Positions 5,379 to 5,876 of a stretch of DNA of 5,876 bases are shown one piece after another (positions within the stretch are counted from its first letter, which is position 1; each line of letters opens with the position of its first letter). The position numbers and the translations under genes are program-made. The stretch spans positions 1 through 5,876 of the forward strand of contig JAITGJ010000070.1 of the NCBI GenBank assembly GCA_031280705.1, given 5' to 3'. Source of the stretch: Spirochaetaceae bacterium (lineage in GTDB: Bacteria > Spirochaetota > Spirochaetia > Treponematales > Breznakiellaceae). The notes below the pieces were generated by a model that saw only the letters and a program-made list of their open reading frames with translations, did no database searches and had not been told where the DNA came from.

Positions 5379-5418
5379 AGCGGAAGTTGTTTAACAACTG
5401 AAGTTATTAAACAACGCT
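5379..5418. repeat. Third hairpin, at the junction with the DUF3052 remnant
   Basis: GTTGTTTAA (5386-5394) pairs perfectly with TTAAACAAC (5407-5415) around a 12-nt loop. AGC (5379-5381) pairs with GCT (5416-5418) below a 4-nt bulge. An alternative smaller fold is AGTTG/CAACT within 5385-5399. Its right end coincides with the point where recognisable DUF3052 coding sequence begins, which suggests that this palindrome marks a rearrangement or insertion boundary. Confidence 0.6.
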
Positions 5419-5652
5419 AGCCTGCAAATCTTTATACTGGAAGGAATTAAAAAATATAATTGAAAGTATTAATAAAAATGGAATAATATGGATTTCATGG
5501 CCGAAAAAAATTCAAAAGCTGAGACAAACATAACTGAAAATAGAATAAGAGAATTAATTTTGCCATTAGGGATGGTAGATATAAAAGTATGTTCTGTGAG
5601 TGATCATTTCTGGTCTGGGCTTAAAATTGTATGGAGGAAAGAAAATAGGTAG
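5411..5652 (+). pseudogene. DUF3052 family gene remnant, 5'-truncated and frameshifted
   Basis: The family is of unknown function. Two overlapping frames together give the C-terminal half of a DUF3052 protein. In the first (5411 to about 5507) the reading includes KELKNIIES and NKNGIIWISWPKK, matching the family's characteristic G-x-x-W-x-x-WPKK segment. In the second (about 5503-5652) it continues NITENRIRELILPLGMVD and KVCSVSDHFWSGLKIVWRK, the family's C-terminal LVDxKVCAVDxxWSGLK region. The switch falls in CCG followed by seven A; one extra A (or a -1 slip) would join the frames cleanly. The first frame has no ATG, GTG or TTG and a stop at 5408-5410. The expected N-terminal half is absent upstream. 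The second frame alone offers a 54-residue ORF from ATG 5488, whose first residues are out-of-frame sequence. I judge this a decayed gene, although the short ORF could be expressed. Confidence 0.75.
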
Positions 5653-5660
5653 AAACAAAA

Positions 5661-5876
5661 TCAAAGCAGCAAGGGCCTAAAATTTTTTGGAAGTAAATTA
5701 CAGCTTAATTCAGCCATTTTTTCAGGGCTTTCACGCATTTCATCTGCAAACCACAAGAGAAATGTATTGTATATCCCGCCGGTGTGGTAATAAATCTTAA
5801 ACTGGTCTTCAAATAATTGTTCTTTCCTGACTGTTGTAAATGTTTCATTAAGGGCGTCCAAAATTAAATAAGACAA
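5661..5876 (-). CDS. TetR/AcrR family transcriptional regulator, C-terminal part (cut by window edge)
   Basis: The last 71 codons of a gene entering from the right edge. The visible part resembles the C-terminal ligand-binding and dimerisation domain of TetR regulators: FKIYYHTGGIYNTFLLWFADEM (about 26-47) followed by RESPEKMAEL. This is the family's Y-x-x-GG-x-x-x-x-x-x-x-W-x-x-x-x-x-x-SPEEMA pattern. The N-terminal helix-turn-helix would lie beyond base 5876 and is not seen, so the target and ligand are unknown. The first visible codon (TTG at the edge) is probably an internal Leu, not a start. The gene is convergent with the DUF3052 remnant, with only 8 nt between the two stop codons and no clear terminator there. 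Assignment rests on a partial sequence. Confidence 0.7.
   Translation of the reverse strand: MSYLILDALNETFTTVRKEQLFEDQFKIYYHTGGIYNTFLLWFADEMRESPEKMAELSCNLLPKNFRPLLL

Noticed and set aside
5308..5394. 28-codon plus-strand open frame (starts MDLFNNPVGYF)
   Set aside because: Its ATG overlaps the -10 box of the predicted promoter, it has no ribosome binding site, and it reads through the hairpins and terminator. It is probably an accident of the palindromes.

Overview
The window most likely comes from a spirochaete of the Treponema group. The main evidence is the order of a V-type (V/A-type) ATPase operon, which reads subunit E, a DUF2764 protein, subunit A, subunit B. This matches the arrangement I know from treponemes. 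A small J-domain protein with the N-terminus MGIFDRLGDV also fits. The coding part is GC-rich (37 of 60 bases in 1201-1260), which points away from low-GC oral treponemes and towards higher-GC relatives such as the termite-gut group. That last placement is inference.

Layout. (1) 1-3297, minus strand: a compact operon transcribed right to left, atpE > DUF2764 > atpA > atpB. The last gene is cut by the left edge. Spacing is tight (4 and 18 nt) except for a 112-nt structured gap before atpA. (2) 3298-3543: the operon's control region. It has a sigma70-like promoter (TTGCAA-17-TATACT) preceded by five short A/T tracts repeating at about one helical turn. (3) 3544-4587, minus: galM, aldose 1-epimerase, with all expected catalytic residues. 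(4) 4588-4703: a 116-bp divergent spacer. (5) 4704-5180, plus: a small protein with a possible amphipathic N-terminal helix, a disordered linker and a C-terminal J domain. (6) 5181-5418: a gene-free stretch with a strong plus-strand promoter followed at once by three hairpins, the middle one a textbook intrinsic terminator. This could encode a very short structured RNA or be a palindromic repeat element. (7) 5411-5652, plus: a DUF3052 gene remnant, lacking its N-terminus and frameshifted in a run of seven A. (8) 5661-5876, minus: the C-terminal part of a TetR-family regulator, running off the right edge.

How the parts work together. Subunits A and B form the A3B3 catalytic head and E is the peripheral-stalk subunit. 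The DUF2764 protein sits where other V/A-ATPase operons carry subunit C (and F), so it is a candidate for a missing central-stalk or rotor-cap subunit. GalM interconverts the anomers of free sugars. The right end (from about 5230) is strikingly AT-rich (33 G/C of 120 in 5461-5580) and holds decayed or regulatory material, so it looks like a less constrained or acquired segment beside a conserved housekeeping block.

The strongest leads for something undescribed are the promoter-plus-three-hairpin unit at 5280-5418, the DUF2764 protein as a cryptic ATPase subunit, and the phased A-tract array in front of the ATPase promoter.
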